The notes under the pieces were generated by a model. That model worked only from the letters and a program-made list of their open reading frames with translations, was not told the origin of the DNA and ran no database searches. Position numbers and translations under genes: made by a program. 64,000 bases of DNA from RAM1 sp040376925 (lineage in GTDB: Bacteria > Pseudomonadota > Gammaproteobacteria > Burkholderiales > Burkholderiaceae_C): positions 1 to 64,000 of the forward strand of contig JBEIPU010000001.1 of NCBI GenBank assembly GCA_040376925.1, in the 5' to 3' direction. Shown piece after piece: positions 51,969 through 60,432 of this stretch (its first letter is position 1; every line of letters begins with the position of its first letter).

Positions 51969-52309
51969 GCCGTCACCTCCGGTGGCACCAGCGCGGCCCG
52001 GATGACCTGGCAGGCAGCCATCGCGGCACTGGCTTCAATGCGGCGGCCGCTGGCCGCCAGCGCCCGCGCGCGCAGCAGGTGGTAGGCCACGTCGATGCCC
52101 CCGGCGACCGCCACGCGCTCCAGCGTCTGCAGCGCGGGGCCGTTGTGGCCGCACAGAACCTGCGCGTGCGCCAGCGCGCGCAACACCCTGCGCTGCCCCG
52201 GTGCCAGGGCATCCAGCGCCGCCAGCAGCGCGGCGGCCTTCTGCGGCCGCGCATTGCGCTGATAGGCATACGCAAGCAGTTGCATGACATGGGATTCCTG
52301 AGGGGTCAC
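51965..52309 (-). CDS. sctY: Type III secretion chaperone SctY (YscY-like)
   Basis: The protein has 114 residues, the same as Yersinia YscY. GTG start at 52309 with AAGGA seven bases upstream. TPR-like helices: MQLLAYAYQRNARPQKAAAL and LALAPGQRRVLRALAHAQVL, then GPALQTLERVAVAGGID. YscY binds YscX and the SctV ring. It lies between sctX and sctV exactly as in Yersinia. The longer upstream frame is inside sctX. Confidence 0.8.
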   Translation of the reverse strand: MTPQESHVMQLLAYAYQRNARPQKAAALLAALDALAPGQRRVLRALAHAQVLCGHNGPALQTLERVAVAGGIDVAYHLLRARALAASGRRIEASAAMAACQVIRAALVPPEVTA

Positions 52310-52313
52310 GTCT

Positions 52314-52733
52314 TCATCCTTGCAACAGGGAACGCAGACTGGTGCGCAGCAGATCGCGCAAGCCGGCCTCCTCGTCCAGCACCGCGGCGGCCTCTGCCAG
52401 CAGCCGGCCAAGCGGCGGGTCGGCATGGCGGCGCGCATCGGCCAGGTCGTGCAGACGCGCCTGGACGGACTCCACAACCGCCTGGAACCTTGCGGGCATC
52501 AGCAGGTCTGCGTCAGCCAGGCCGGGGCGAATGGCCGCGTCCAGCAACGCGTCGAGGTTGACCGCGGCCAGCAGTCCGTCCAATGCCGACACATGCGCCT
52601 GCGCGGCCGGGGCAAGAGCGCCGGCACCGGGTGGCAGCAGCGCCTCGGGGGCGCCGGCTGAGCCGGGTGAGTCGACGATGGCATCAATGCCGCGATCAAA
52701 GAATCGCGCCGGGAGCGGCCGGACTTCAACCAT
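52314..52733 (-). CDS. sctX: Type III secretion protein SctX (YscX-like)
   Basis: The protein has 139 residues from the ATG at 52733. Variable Pro/Gly/Ala-rich N terminus, then a helical C terminus (FQAVVESVQARLHDLADARR and AAAVLDEEAGLRDLLRTSL) that matches the YscX pattern of two helices ending in a hydrophobic tail. YscX is an early substrate needed for needle export and binds SctY and SctV. The start overlaps the SycN-like gene by eight bases; sctY follows four bases later. Confidence 0.78.
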   Translation of the reverse strand: MVEVRPLPARFFDRGIDAIVDSPGSAGAPEALLPPGAGALAPAAQAHVSALDGLLAAVNLDALLDAAIRPGLADADLLMPARFQAVVESVQARLHDLADARRHADPPLGRLLAEAAAVLDEEAGLRDLLRTSLRSLLQG

Positions 52734-53112
52734 GGCGCACCTCGTCGGACCACCGGCCCAGGTAATCAGCAACCCGCCCCAGCGCCGCCACGGTGAATTC
52801 GGCGGCCGGCACGCGTGCCATCACCAGCAGCAAGGCTTCGGGCCCATGGCCGCGCACGGCGACCTGCACGGCCACGGGTGGCGCTGCGTCGTGGTGCGCC
52901 TTCTCCAGCGCGCTGCGCAGCACCGCGCCGCCTTCAAAACCCAGGGGCCGGCCCAGGTAAACCAGCACTTCATCGCCAGCGGGTGATGGCTCGATCGCCA
53001 GCACGCCGCCGGCCTGCAGGTCCAGCTGGGCGACACCGCCGTCGCCCAGGCGCAGCGCGGGCAACCCGAGCTGGCGGCCGAATTCCGCCAGGGCCTCATG
53101 CAACCAGTTCAT
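52726..53112 (-). CDS. SycN-like class I type III chaperone for the gatekeeper
   Basis: The protein has 128 residues, acidic, with a helix (MNWLHEALAEFGRQLGLPAL) followed by a beta sheet (GVAQLDLQAGGVLAIEPS, DEVLVYLGRPL), the class I chaperone fold. It overlaps the sctW stop (ATGA) and precedes sctX, the position of Yersinia sycN, which with YscB chaperones YopN. A separate YscB partner is not seen. Confidence 0.75.
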   Translation of the reverse strand: MNWLHEALAEFGRQLGLPALRLGDGGVAQLDLQAGGVLAIEPSPAGDEVLVYLGRPLGFEGGAVLRSALEKAHHDAAPPVAVQVAVRGHGPEALLLVMARVPAAEFTVAALGRVADYLGRWSDEVRHG

Positions 53113-54221
53113 TCGCCCCTCCGCTTTTCTTCCTCGGCCACGGTTTCGTCGTAGGCCGACTGGGCGCTGCCCAAAATGTTGTTGCGCGCCTCGGCGTCGG
53201 GGAACACGCGCACCGGCATGTCACGCAGCACCTTGCGCGTGCAGCGGTGAAACCACAGGCGTTCGGGCAGGCCGGCCACGCGGAACCGGGCTGCCATTTC
53301 CACCAGCCGGCCGGGCTGGACCCAGCGCTCGCTGGTCAGCGACACCAGCACCTTCATCAGTTCCAGCGGGTCCAGGGGAATGCCCAGGCGCTGAATCACG
53401 TCCTGCGACAGGTTCCTGCAATCCAGTAGCACCGTGCTGGCGATCTGCATCTCGTGCACATCCTTGACCAGGGCATTGAGCCGGCGCGGGTCGCACGACG
53501 ACTGCGTGGCCGACAGGTCGGCGCCCAGCGCATGCAGCAGCGCCTGCAGCCCGCGCTCAAAGTCGTCTCCACGGGCGCCGGACAGGCGCTGGAGCACCAC
53601 CTCGAAGGTCTGCGCGAACGTCGGTTCCCCCAGCACGATATCGGCATAGGCCTGCTGGAAGTTCTGCACGCCCTGCGCCGTGGGCTCAAAGCCCGCGGCG
53701 GACTGGGCGCTGTTCAGCCCGGCCTGGATCTGGCTGCCGGCCAGCTGGTCAAGCTCGTCCAGCGCGTCCTGCAGCGCAAGCTGCACGGCCGCGGGCATAT
53801 CGCGCCCCACCGCGTCGTCCAGCGCCATCTGCAGCAGGACGAACTGGTGCGCCGGCGTGCGCGACTCCCGGGCGGCGGCGTCGCGTGGGCGACGGCTGGT
53901 CTGCATGCGGCGCAGCACCTCGGCGCGGTCGTCGCTGTCCTGCAGAAGATGGGTGGCTTTCAGGTAGTCGTTGATCTGTTCCGCGCGCAGGCGCCGCGCG
54001 CCGCCCGCGCCGCCAATCTGGCGCTGGCCCATCGACCTGGTCTCGATCCTGGATGCCATCACGAAGGTCATTTCCTCCCTGGCGTCGGACAGGATCGACT
54101 GCGCGTCCTTCACCTGCACCTGTTCGCCAGACGGGAGCGAGCCGGTACGTTCACGCGCTGCGTTCGCCACGGCACCGAAATGGCCTGCGACTTGCGTGAC
54201 AGCGGATGCGGCGAATGACAT
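53109..54221 (-). CDS. sctW: Type III secretion gatekeeper SctW (YopN-TyeA fusion, InvE/CopN type)
   Basis: The protein has 370 residues. HrpJ/YopN N-terminal domain (RERTGSLPSGEQVQVKDAQS, EEMTFVMASRIETRSMGQRQ and AEQINDYLKATHLLQDSDDR) and a C-terminal TyeA-like domain (QDVIQRLGIPLDPLELMKVL and RWVQPGRLVEMAARF), so it fuses what Yersinia splits into YopN and TyeA. It blocks effector export until contact. It is the first gene of the leftward operon, with the ATG at 54221. Confidence 0.9.
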   Translation of the reverse strand: MSFAASAVTQVAGHFGAVANAARERTGSLPSGEQVQVKDAQSILSDAREEMTFVMASRIETRSMGQRQIGGAGGARRLRAEQINDYLKATHLLQDSDDRAEVLRRMQTSRRPRDAAARESRTPAHQFVLLQMALDDAVGRDMPAAVQLALQDALDELDQLAGSQIQAGLNSAQSAAGFEPTAQGVQNFQQAYADIVLGEPTFAQTFEVVLQRLSGARGDDFERGLQALLHALGADLSATQSSCDPRRLNALVKDVHEMQIASTVLLDCRNLSQDVIQRLGIPLDPLELMKVLVSLTSERWVQPGRLVEMAARFRVAGLPERLWFHRCTRKVLRDMPVRVFPDAEARNNILGSAQSAYDETVAEEEKRRGE

Positions 54222-54417
54222 GGCGGATGGGGCCCGGCTTGTGTAATGACGCAGTCAGGATAGGAGAACGACCCCAGCGCGCACAGAGAGACAGAGGTAT
54301 GCATCTGTGCAGGCGAGGCCATCGCTGACGCATCCCATTTCAGAAGACATCGGTATAGGTTTCGCACCAGCGCCGCAACGCCTAAATTGGCTGCACATCA
54401 AGCCACGCAGCCAAACC
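54222..54417. promoter_or_regulatory. Divergent promoter region of the two type III operons
   Basis: This 196-bp gap separates the starts of sctW (left) and the LcrG-position gene (right), so both operon promoters should lie here. It is less GC-rich than the genes and contains TGACGCA twice in direct orientation, at 54247-54253 and 54326-54332. No intrinsic hairpin or clear sigma-70 pair was recognised by eye. Confidence 0.55.
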
Positions 54418-54729
54418 ATGAACACGCAAGAACCGCAGGACCTACCCGACGTTGTCGCCCAGGCCGAGGCGCTCCTTGCGAAGGCGAGCCAGGTTCTGGA
54501 TTTCACTACCGCCTTGCCGCAGGGCATCGACGAGCGCGCGCTCAGGCCACTGCTGCTCAAGCTGGCCGCCGACAACAGCGAGCAGCGTCGCGCCGAGGAA
54601 CTGCGCACCGTGGTGGCCGCTCAGGTGGCGCTGGCGCATCAACAGCCCGGCCTTGAGAGCCCGGCGCTGGACGCAAGCCCCATGACCGTGTTCGCGCGGC
54701 AGATCCGCCGCCGCCGCAACCTGGTCTGA
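54418..54729 (+). CDS. Small type III protein at the LcrG position (candidate tip chaperone)
   Basis: The protein has 103 residues, mostly helical, with AVAQAEALLAKASQVLDF and LRPLLLKLAADNSEQRRAEE as amphipathic helices and a basic tail IRRRRNLV. LcrG proteins are small helical chaperones of the tip protein LcrV, encoded just upstream of it with a basic C terminus, as here. Sequence likeness is too weak to be sure. An upstream ATG at 54307 would add 37 residues without better support. Confidence 0.55.
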   Translation: MNTQEPQDLPDVVAQAEALLAKASQVLDFTTALPQGIDERALRPLLLKLAADNSEQRRAEELRTVVAAQVALAHQQPGLESPALDASPMTVFARQIRRRRNLV

Positions 54730-54762
54730 CACCCACGCGGAACGCCACACAGAAAGACGCCC

Positions 54763-57324
54763 ATGTCAAACACCCTGCCCGAGCATCGCGACACCATACT
54801 GACCGACAACTCGGTGGTGTATTTGAAGACCCGAGGCATGCATGACACCGCCGTGAAATGGTGGAGGGCTGTCGAGCAGGCCCGCGACAGGATCAACCAG
54901 AGCCTGTTGCAGGGCGCGCCGGCAGACATCGAGGACGTGAAGTACGTCGTGGACTGGTACAACGACAACGCCTACACGCTCGATGACGGCGCCGGAAATG
55001 AGAACAACTCATTCGTCCAGCTACAGAAGTACTTTTTTACCGGCTTCGAAAGCCTGGGCACAGGCAAGACCCGGGCGCGCGTGTACCTGGAGGCGGGGGG
55101 CACGATCAGCGATGCCCTGGCACCGCTTTTCCTGGATGCCCGTTTTCATGCGAGCGTTGCCGATCGCAACGCCTACATCGCCAAGGCGATGCACAACCAC
55201 GCCTACAACCCTGAATCCACGAAGCCGCCGTCCCTTGAGTTGGTCAAGCTGTTCCTGGGCAGCGCAGGATCCATCGGTGACCTGGCCTGGGTGGAAAACC
55301 CGAATGCGCCGGGCAGCACTACCAAGGTATCGCCCTGGCCTTCCGGCACTACCACGACGGCGGCTGCGCGCACCGCCATCGAAGGCTGGATCGGCAAGCT
55401 GCTGAAAGGGGAAGCCGAACCCGGCAGCACGCTGGACCCGCAATTGCTGAAGGCCTACATCGACAGCGACCCCGACGCCTCCACCGCATGGATTGGCACT
55501 ACCCTGCAAAGCACCTTCGCCACGACCGGCCCGGTGTCTGCCACCGCACTCACGCTGCTGGAAACGTACCGTGGCCTGAACCTCAAGGGCCCGGGCGGCT
55601 CCGTGCGTGCACCCGACACGCTGGACAAGACCTTTGACCCGGCGCCGCCGCCGCAACCCATTGCCGGCTGGATGAGCCTGGCGCTGGACCTGACGGAAAA
55701 GCTGGCACGCGAAGGGCTGCCGCCCCAGCCTGCCATCCTGGCAAGGCTGGACGAAGTGCACCCCTGGGCAGGCGCCTACGCCCGCTATTGCGTGCTGCGC
55801 CAGCAGATCGAGCGCGGCCAGAACCTGGATACCACGCTGCTGACCGACCTGGCAAAGTACAGGCCGAGCGCGGCGGAGACGCTGTGCCTGCTGCAGTTTG
55901 AAACCTCATACCAATCATCGCTGGCGCTGATCAACAGTAACGGCGCCATCGAGACGAGCCGCTACAGCAGTTCCAACACGCCCCGCATCCGGAACTTCCT
56001 GACAGACCTGGGCACGCCACCACCGAAAATTGGTGACACGGTCCGCCTGTTCAATGGCGCCAGTGAAATGGTCGCTGTACAGCTGACCGTCACCCACCTG
56101 GCGCAAGGTTATGTGGATCTTGTGCCGACGGCCAGCCTCGCGGACGGTCGCTACGACTTCAACACCACTATCCAGCGCGGCACCGGCGAACCCCAATCCT
56201 CACCCGGGATACCGCTGCAAATACTGCTCGACGCCAGCCCACCTTCAGCAAATAGCGCGGAGTACTCCAACGTCACCCGACAAACTGTCATCAATTTCGG
56301 GCCGTCTTTTCTGGGCCTTGACAGCATTGCACCAGACCCTTCGGCATTCGAGATCGATTTGGGTGGAAGTGGAAACGCACCGGCAATCGTCAGTGTCGTT
56401 GTGGATGCCATTGGCAACAGGGTGGTGTTGAACCATGCCGGGTTCTATCCGAACAACGTCTTCAATATGACGGTGAGGTATTCAAACCCTGACAACAGCA
56501 ACTCACTGCGTGATCTCGCAGGTAATGCAATTCAGGATTTCTTCGTCAACGGCGTTCAAGGCTCCCTGGAAACGGCTGTCGCAACCACACTTGCTCCTGC
56601 GCCGCTCAGCAACATCAAACCTCGCGCCATGGACCACGGCGCGATGGACATGCTCAAGGTGCTGCGGCCCGACCTGGCGGCGAGCTGGCTGGCCCGGTTC
56701 ACCGCCGCCAACCTGATCGGGCCGCCGCCCCCGCCGCCGCCGGCCCCGCCCGCACCACCGCCCAAGGCTTTCAGCGAAATGACGCCCGAGGAGCAGGACC
56801 AGCTGGCCCTGCAGGTCCTGGTCAAGGAAAGCTACAGCGAACGCTACCGCCTGATCGAGAAGATGGTCAGGGACCAGATGGAAAAGATCCAGCTGCAAAA
56901 CACCTATGTGACCCGCCTGGCCGAACTGCGGCGCGTCCTGTCCAGCCTGCAGGTGGACACCAACGCGGGCAACGACCAGCAGAAGATGAACGAGATCCTT
57001 CCGGACAGCGCCGAGGCCGGCTGGTTGAGCAAGATCCAGGCGGCCGAGGCGCTGCTGCCGGGGCTGGAGATCTTCAGCCAGACGGCGGGCGAGACCGACC
57101 CCGCCAAGAAGGGCCGCTTCAGCCTCACCCAGGTGACCAAGCGGGGCCTGGCCGACGCGATCGACGCGCTGGGCAAAAAGATCGAAGCCGCCAGCGGCGA
57201 CCAGCAGTTGTTCATGACGGACCTGCAATCGCTGATGGGCAAGGCGTCCGATGCCAGCAGCACCATGAGCAACATCCTCAAGCGGCTTCACGACAACAAC
57301 GAAGCCATCATCCGCAACCTCTGA
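54763..57324 (+). CDS. Giant needle-tip/hydrophilic translocator-type protein (SctA candidate) with inserted Ig-like and SwmB-like domains
   Basis: The protein has 853 residues, against about 300-360 for LcrV/PcrV. N-terminal part (1-420): unrecognised, mainly helical. Residues 422-492: a bacterial Ig-like repeat (GDTVRLFNGASEM ... LADGRYDFNTTI). Residues 485-598: a SwmB-like adhesin domain ending RDLAGNAIQDFFVNGV. Residues 654-670: a proline stretch. Residues 671-853: a long coiled coil of tip-protein style ending MSNILKRLHDNNEAIIRNL. It precedes the SycD chaperone and translocators, where lcrV lies in lcrGVH-yopBD. The Ig/SwmB part has about 53% GC against about 70% nearby. Tip function is inferred from the C terminus and position. 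Confidence 0.65.
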   Translation: MSNTLPEHRDTILTDNSVVYLKTRGMHDTAVKWWRAVEQARDRINQSLLQGAPADIEDVKYVVDWYNDNAYTLDDGAGNENNSFVQLQKYFFTGFESLGTGKTRARVYLEAGGTISDALAPLFLDARFHASVADRNAYIAKAMHNHAYNPESTKPPSLELVKLFLGSAGSIGDLAWVENPNAPGSTTKVSPWPSGTTTTAAARTAIEGWIGKLLKGEAEPGSTLDPQLLKAYIDSDPDASTAWIGTTLQSTFATTGPVSATALTLLETYRGLNLKGPGGSVRAPDTLDKTFDPAPPPQPIAGWMSLALDLTEKLAREGLPPQPAILARLDEVHPWAGAYARYCVLRQQIERGQNLDTTLLTDLAKYRPSAAETLCLLQFETSYQSSLALINSNGAIETSRYSSSNTPRIRNFLTDLGTPPPKIGDTVRLFNGASEMVAVQLTVTHLAQGYVDLVPTASLADGRYDFNTTIQRGTGEPQSSPGIPLQILLDASPPSANSAEYSNVTRQTVINFGPSFLGLDSIAPDPSAFEIDLGGSGNAPAIVSVVVDAIGNRVVLNHAGFYPNNVFNMTVRYSNPDNSNSLRDLAGNAIQDFFVNGVQGSLETAVATTLAPAPLSNIKPRAMDHGAMDMLKVLRPDLAASWLARFTAANLIGPPPPPPPAPPAPPPKAFSEMTPEEQDQLALQVLVKESYSERYRLIEKMVRDQMEKIQLQNTYVTRLAELRRVLSSLQVDTNAGNDQQKMNEILPDSAEAGWLSKIQAAEALLPGLEIFSQTAGETDPAKKGRFSLTQVTKRGLADAIDALGKKIEAASGDQQLFMTDLQSLMGKASDASSTMSNILKRLHDNNEAIIRNL

Positions 57325-57354
57325 ATCCGGCCGCTACCCCGAAAGGACTGTCCC

Positions 57355-57879
57355 ATGAAAAAGATACCGTTGACCGACGCGGCGACGCCCGGCGCCGCGC
57401 TGACCCAAGACCAGTCGGAGGCCATTGCACGGCAGCTCATGTCGCACATTGCGCAAGGTGGTGTTTTGGGTGACATCCACGACTTCAGCGAACGCGATTA
57501 CGAAGTGATGTACACGCTGGGCCACAGCCTGTACACCCAGGCGCGCTACCCCGAAGCCGCCAGCGTCTTCGGCTTCCTGTTGCTGCACAACCACCAGGAC
57601 CTGCGCTTTGTGACGGCGTACGCCGCCGCGCTGCAGATGAACCAGGACTGGGGCGGTGCGATCAGCCTGTACACGCTGGCCGCCACGCGCGACATGTCCA
57701 ACCCGGCGCCGTGCTTTCACACCTGCGAATGCCTGCTGGGCCTGGGCCTGAAGCAGCAGGCCGCCGAAGGCCTGGTCATGGTGATCCGGCAATGCAGCGC
57801 AAGCCCCGGCCACGAGGCGCTGGGGCTGCGCGCGCAAGCCATGCTGGACCTGATTTCCGAACCCCAGGAGGCCGCATGA
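57355..57879 (+). CDS. SycD/LcrH-type translocator chaperone
   Basis: The protein has 174 residues. Three tandem TPR-like repeats: YTLGHSLYTQARYPEAASVF, FVTAYAAALQMNQDWGGAIS and CFHTCECLLGLGLKQQAAEG. It matches LcrH/SycD class II chaperones, which hold the hydrophobic translocators before export. The stop overlaps the sctE start (ATGA), so it is coupled to its client. Confidence 0.88.
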   Translation: MKKIPLTDAATPGAALTQDQSEAIARQLMSHIAQGGVLGDIHDFSERDYEVMYTLGHSLYTQARYPEAASVFGFLLLHNHQDLRFVTAYAAALQMNQDWGGAISLYTLAATRDMSNPAPCFHTCECLLGLGLKQQAAEGLVMVIRQCSASPGHEALGLRAQAMLDLISEPQEAA

Positions 57880-59297
57880 CCGCCACGACCTCGACAGGCG
57901 CATCCACGCCCCCCGTCACGACCGGCCAGGGCGCCACGGCCACGGGCGACAACGGCAACAAGCCGGCCGAACTGACCGAAGCCGAGAAGCTGGAGCTGGC
58001 CCGCCGGGCGGCGGCCGAAGCGGAACTGCAGGAGCGCCTGACGGAACTCATCAAATCGCTGCTGCCCACGCCGATTTCGGCCAATGCCCAGGGGGCCATG
58101 TTGAAGACACCGTTCGGCGTTCCGGGCATCGCGCCGCCCAAAGGGGCCTCGATCCTGGAGATCTTCGACTTCGGCGCGCAGCTCACCACCAAGTCGCAGC
58201 AGACCCAATTGAACGCGACGCGCGACCAGATCGTCATCAACAAGAACACGAGCGAGGAATACCACGTCCGGCTGCAGCGCATGAGGGAAGAGCGCGACAG
58301 GCAGATGCAGGCCGCCACCCAGAACGACAACACGTCGAAGTTCCTCAAGTTCTTCAAGAAGAACCTGCCGTACGTCATGACGGCGCTGTCCGTGGTGGCC
58401 ACTGTCGCCACGGCGGGCGCGGCGTCGCCACTGCTCGTGGCGGCCACGGTGGCCATGACGTCCTATCAGCTGGCGCAGCAGATCAGCCAGGATGTCGGTG
58501 GCCCGTCGCTGAGTATGGCGGACGCAATGTCCCAAGGCTTTTCCGAAGCCGCGCAAAAATGGGGCGGCATGTCCCGGGAAGACGCCGACAAGCTGGGCGA
58601 AACGCTGTCGGGCGCGGTGATGGTGGCCGCCACGCTCGCGTCCGCCAAGTCGCTCGCGTCTGGTGCCGGCGTGAGTTCCCTGCTCAAGATGGCCAAGGAC
58701 AACCCGGCCATGCGCAGCGCCCTGTACCGCTTTGTCGCGCCCAGGCTGGTGGCCCCGGCGCTGATGGCCCTGGACCCCAAGTTCGGCGCCAACATGGTCA
58801 GCGGCTCGGCCCGGCTGGACGGGCGTATGAGCGACGAGGATGCATCCATCCTCAACACCAGCGTGGCCACTGGCCTGCAGCTGGCCGTGGGCGTCGGCAT
58901 GGGCCGTGCGTCCGGCGGCCTCGGTACGGCGACCAAAGCGTTGGGCGCTGCCGACGAAGTCAGCAACGCGTCGCAGGCCGCTGTCAATTCGTCCAAATTC
59001 GCGGCTGGCGTCAGCGTCAGCCAGGCGACCGTTACCACCGGCAACGGCGCCGTGGGCGTGACCGACAGCATCCTGAGCCTGGAAACCGAGGAGCTGAACC
59101 GGCTGGCCGCGCAGTTGGGCGTCAGCGTGGACGAGCTCGTCGCAACGCTGGACGCCCTGCAGCAGTACTTCCAGTTCTTTGCCGAGGCGCTGCAAAAGAT
59201 CATCCAGCAAATGGACGGCACCGCGCAAACGCTGTCCGACGAAATCCACAAGGCTCACGAAACCAACACGGTCGTCGCCCAGAACATCGCTGCCTGA
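57876..59297 (+). CDS. sctE: Major hydrophobic translocator SctE (YopB-like)
   Basis: The protein has 473 residues. N-terminal acidic coiled-coil (EAEKLELARRAAAEAELQER), then two hydrophobic hairpins (NLPYVMTALSVVATVATAGA and ASPLLVAATVAMTSYQ; and TLSGAVMVAATLASAKSLAS) and a C-terminal coiled coil with QYFQFFAEALQKIIQQMDGT. This is the YopB/IpaB translocator layout; it inserts in host membranes as part of the pore. It starts as ATGA with its chaperone. Confidence 0.88.
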   Translation: MTATTSTGASTPPVTTGQGATATGDNGNKPAELTEAEKLELARRAAAEAELQERLTELIKSLLPTPISANAQGAMLKTPFGVPGIAPPKGASILEIFDFGAQLTTKSQQTQLNATRDQIVINKNTSEEYHVRLQRMREERDRQMQAATQNDNTSKFLKFFKKNLPYVMTALSVVATVATAGAASPLLVAATVAMTSYQLAQQISQDVGGPSLSMADAMSQGFSEAAQKWGGMSREDADKLGETLSGAVMVAATLASAKSLASGAGVSSLLKMAKDNPAMRSALYRFVAPRLVAPALMALDPKFGANMVSGSARLDGRMSDEDASILNTSVATGLQLAVGVGMGRASGGLGTATKALGAADEVSNASQAAVNSSKFAAGVSVSQATVTTGNGAVGVTDSILSLETEELNRLAAQLGVSVDELVATLDALQQYFQFFAEALQKIIQQMDGTAQTLSDEIHKAHETNTVVAQNIAA

Positions 59298-59337
59298 CGC
59301 CGGCGCACTACTTCACCCCGACCCGAAGGAATCAACC

Positions 59338-60426
59338 ATGTCCGACCTGAACCTGAACATTGGCCCCCGGCCCAACACGCCGCCCGTCCACTACATTGGC
59401 GCGCCCGCCCCGAAACTCACACCCGAACAGCTGGGCAGCCTGTCGCTGCAGGAACTTTCCAGCCTGGCCAGCAAAGGCCACGTCGATCTGGACGCGCTGC
59501 CGCCGGCCGTCGAGACCCACTTCAGCCAGCGCCTGTCCAGCCTCATGGAAGGCGAGCTTGAGAAAAACTACACCGCGGACGCCCGCGCGCTCAGCACGGC
59601 CATCGCACGCAGCATGCTGAAGATCGAGGAAGTCAGCGGTACCACTGAACGGCATCTGTTCAATGCCAGCGTTGCGCAGCAGGAAAAATCCCTCAAGGAA
59701 AAATCAGACGCCATCAACCAGCATGCGCAAGGCCGCAGAAAGTCCATCATCGCCGACGGGGTGAACGGCGGCGTGGACGTGGTGGGTGGCGCTGCGGCGG
59801 GCAGAGCCGGGCTCAAGTCGGCGAAGGCGGCGACGCAGCAGCAGATGGAACTGTCCAAGGCGCGGCACAACGACGCAATCGCCAAACCCCACGAAATGGG
59901 CAAGGCTGACATCGACAAAATCAGGCGTCTTGAGGCCGAAATTCCCGAGTTGGAGGGGCAGATCAAGCTTCGGAAAGAACGGCCTCTGAACGGCAACGAG
60001 CTCAACGCCAACCGCGAAAGACGTTACGAAATCGCCGCCAAGAAAGCTGAGCTCGAAGACGCCTACCAAGCGCCCGCCAAACGAGCCGCGGAGTCCGCGA
60101 CAGCACATGACAAGGCCGGCGAGTTCGAAAAGTCCTCCCTCGTGCAGCGCACCAAGGAAACCGCCATCACCACCATGACGCGCGCCGCCGACAGCTTCGT
60201 CCAGACGGCCGGGAAAACCGAGGAACTCAAGGACACCAGCGAAGCCGACCTGCTCGAAAAGCAAGCCGACGTGACCAAGCTGGAAGCCGATGTGGCCCAG
60301 AACTATTCCCGCGGCGCCGGCGAATCCCGCGCCAAGGCACGGTCGGCTTTCGACGACATGCGCCAGCTAAGCCAGACGCTGGCCAATGGCGCCGGCACGG
60401 AACCCCTCATCCGCAACATGGGCTAG
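59338..60426 (+). CDS. sctB: Minor hydrophobic translocator SctB (YopD-like)
   Basis: The protein has 362 residues. One moderately hydrophobic stretch (ADGVNGGVDVVGGAAAGRAG, about residues 140-160), long coiled coils (LEAEIPELEGQIKLRKERPL, RERRYEIAAKKAELEDAY) and a C-terminal amphipathic region (RQLSQTLANGAGTEP). The role as YopD-like partner of SctE follows from its place after sctE and before a second SycD-like chaperone. Sequence conservation in this family is low, so the call is partly positional. Confidence 0.75.
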   Translation: MSDLNLNIGPRPNTPPVHYIGAPAPKLTPEQLGSLSLQELSSLASKGHVDLDALPPAVETHFSQRLSSLMEGELEKNYTADARALSTAIARSMLKIEEVSGTTERHLFNASVAQQEKSLKEKSDAINQHAQGRRKSIIADGVNGGVDVVGGAAAGRAGLKSAKAATQQQMELSKARHNDAIAKPHEMGKADIDKIRRLEAEIPELEGQIKLRKERPLNGNELNANRERRYEIAAKKAELEDAYQAPAKRAAESATAHDKAGEFEKSSLVQRTKETAITTMTRAADSFVQTAGKTEELKDTSEADLLEKQADVTKLEADVAQNYSRGAGESRAKARSAFDDMRQLSQTLANGAGTEPLIRNMG

Positions 60427-60432
60427 CCCGAC

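Noticed and set aside
54307..54417. Upstream extension of the LcrG-position gene from the ATG at 54307
   Set aside because: The added 37 residues lie in the promoter region, have no ribosome site and do not look protein-like compared with the following part.
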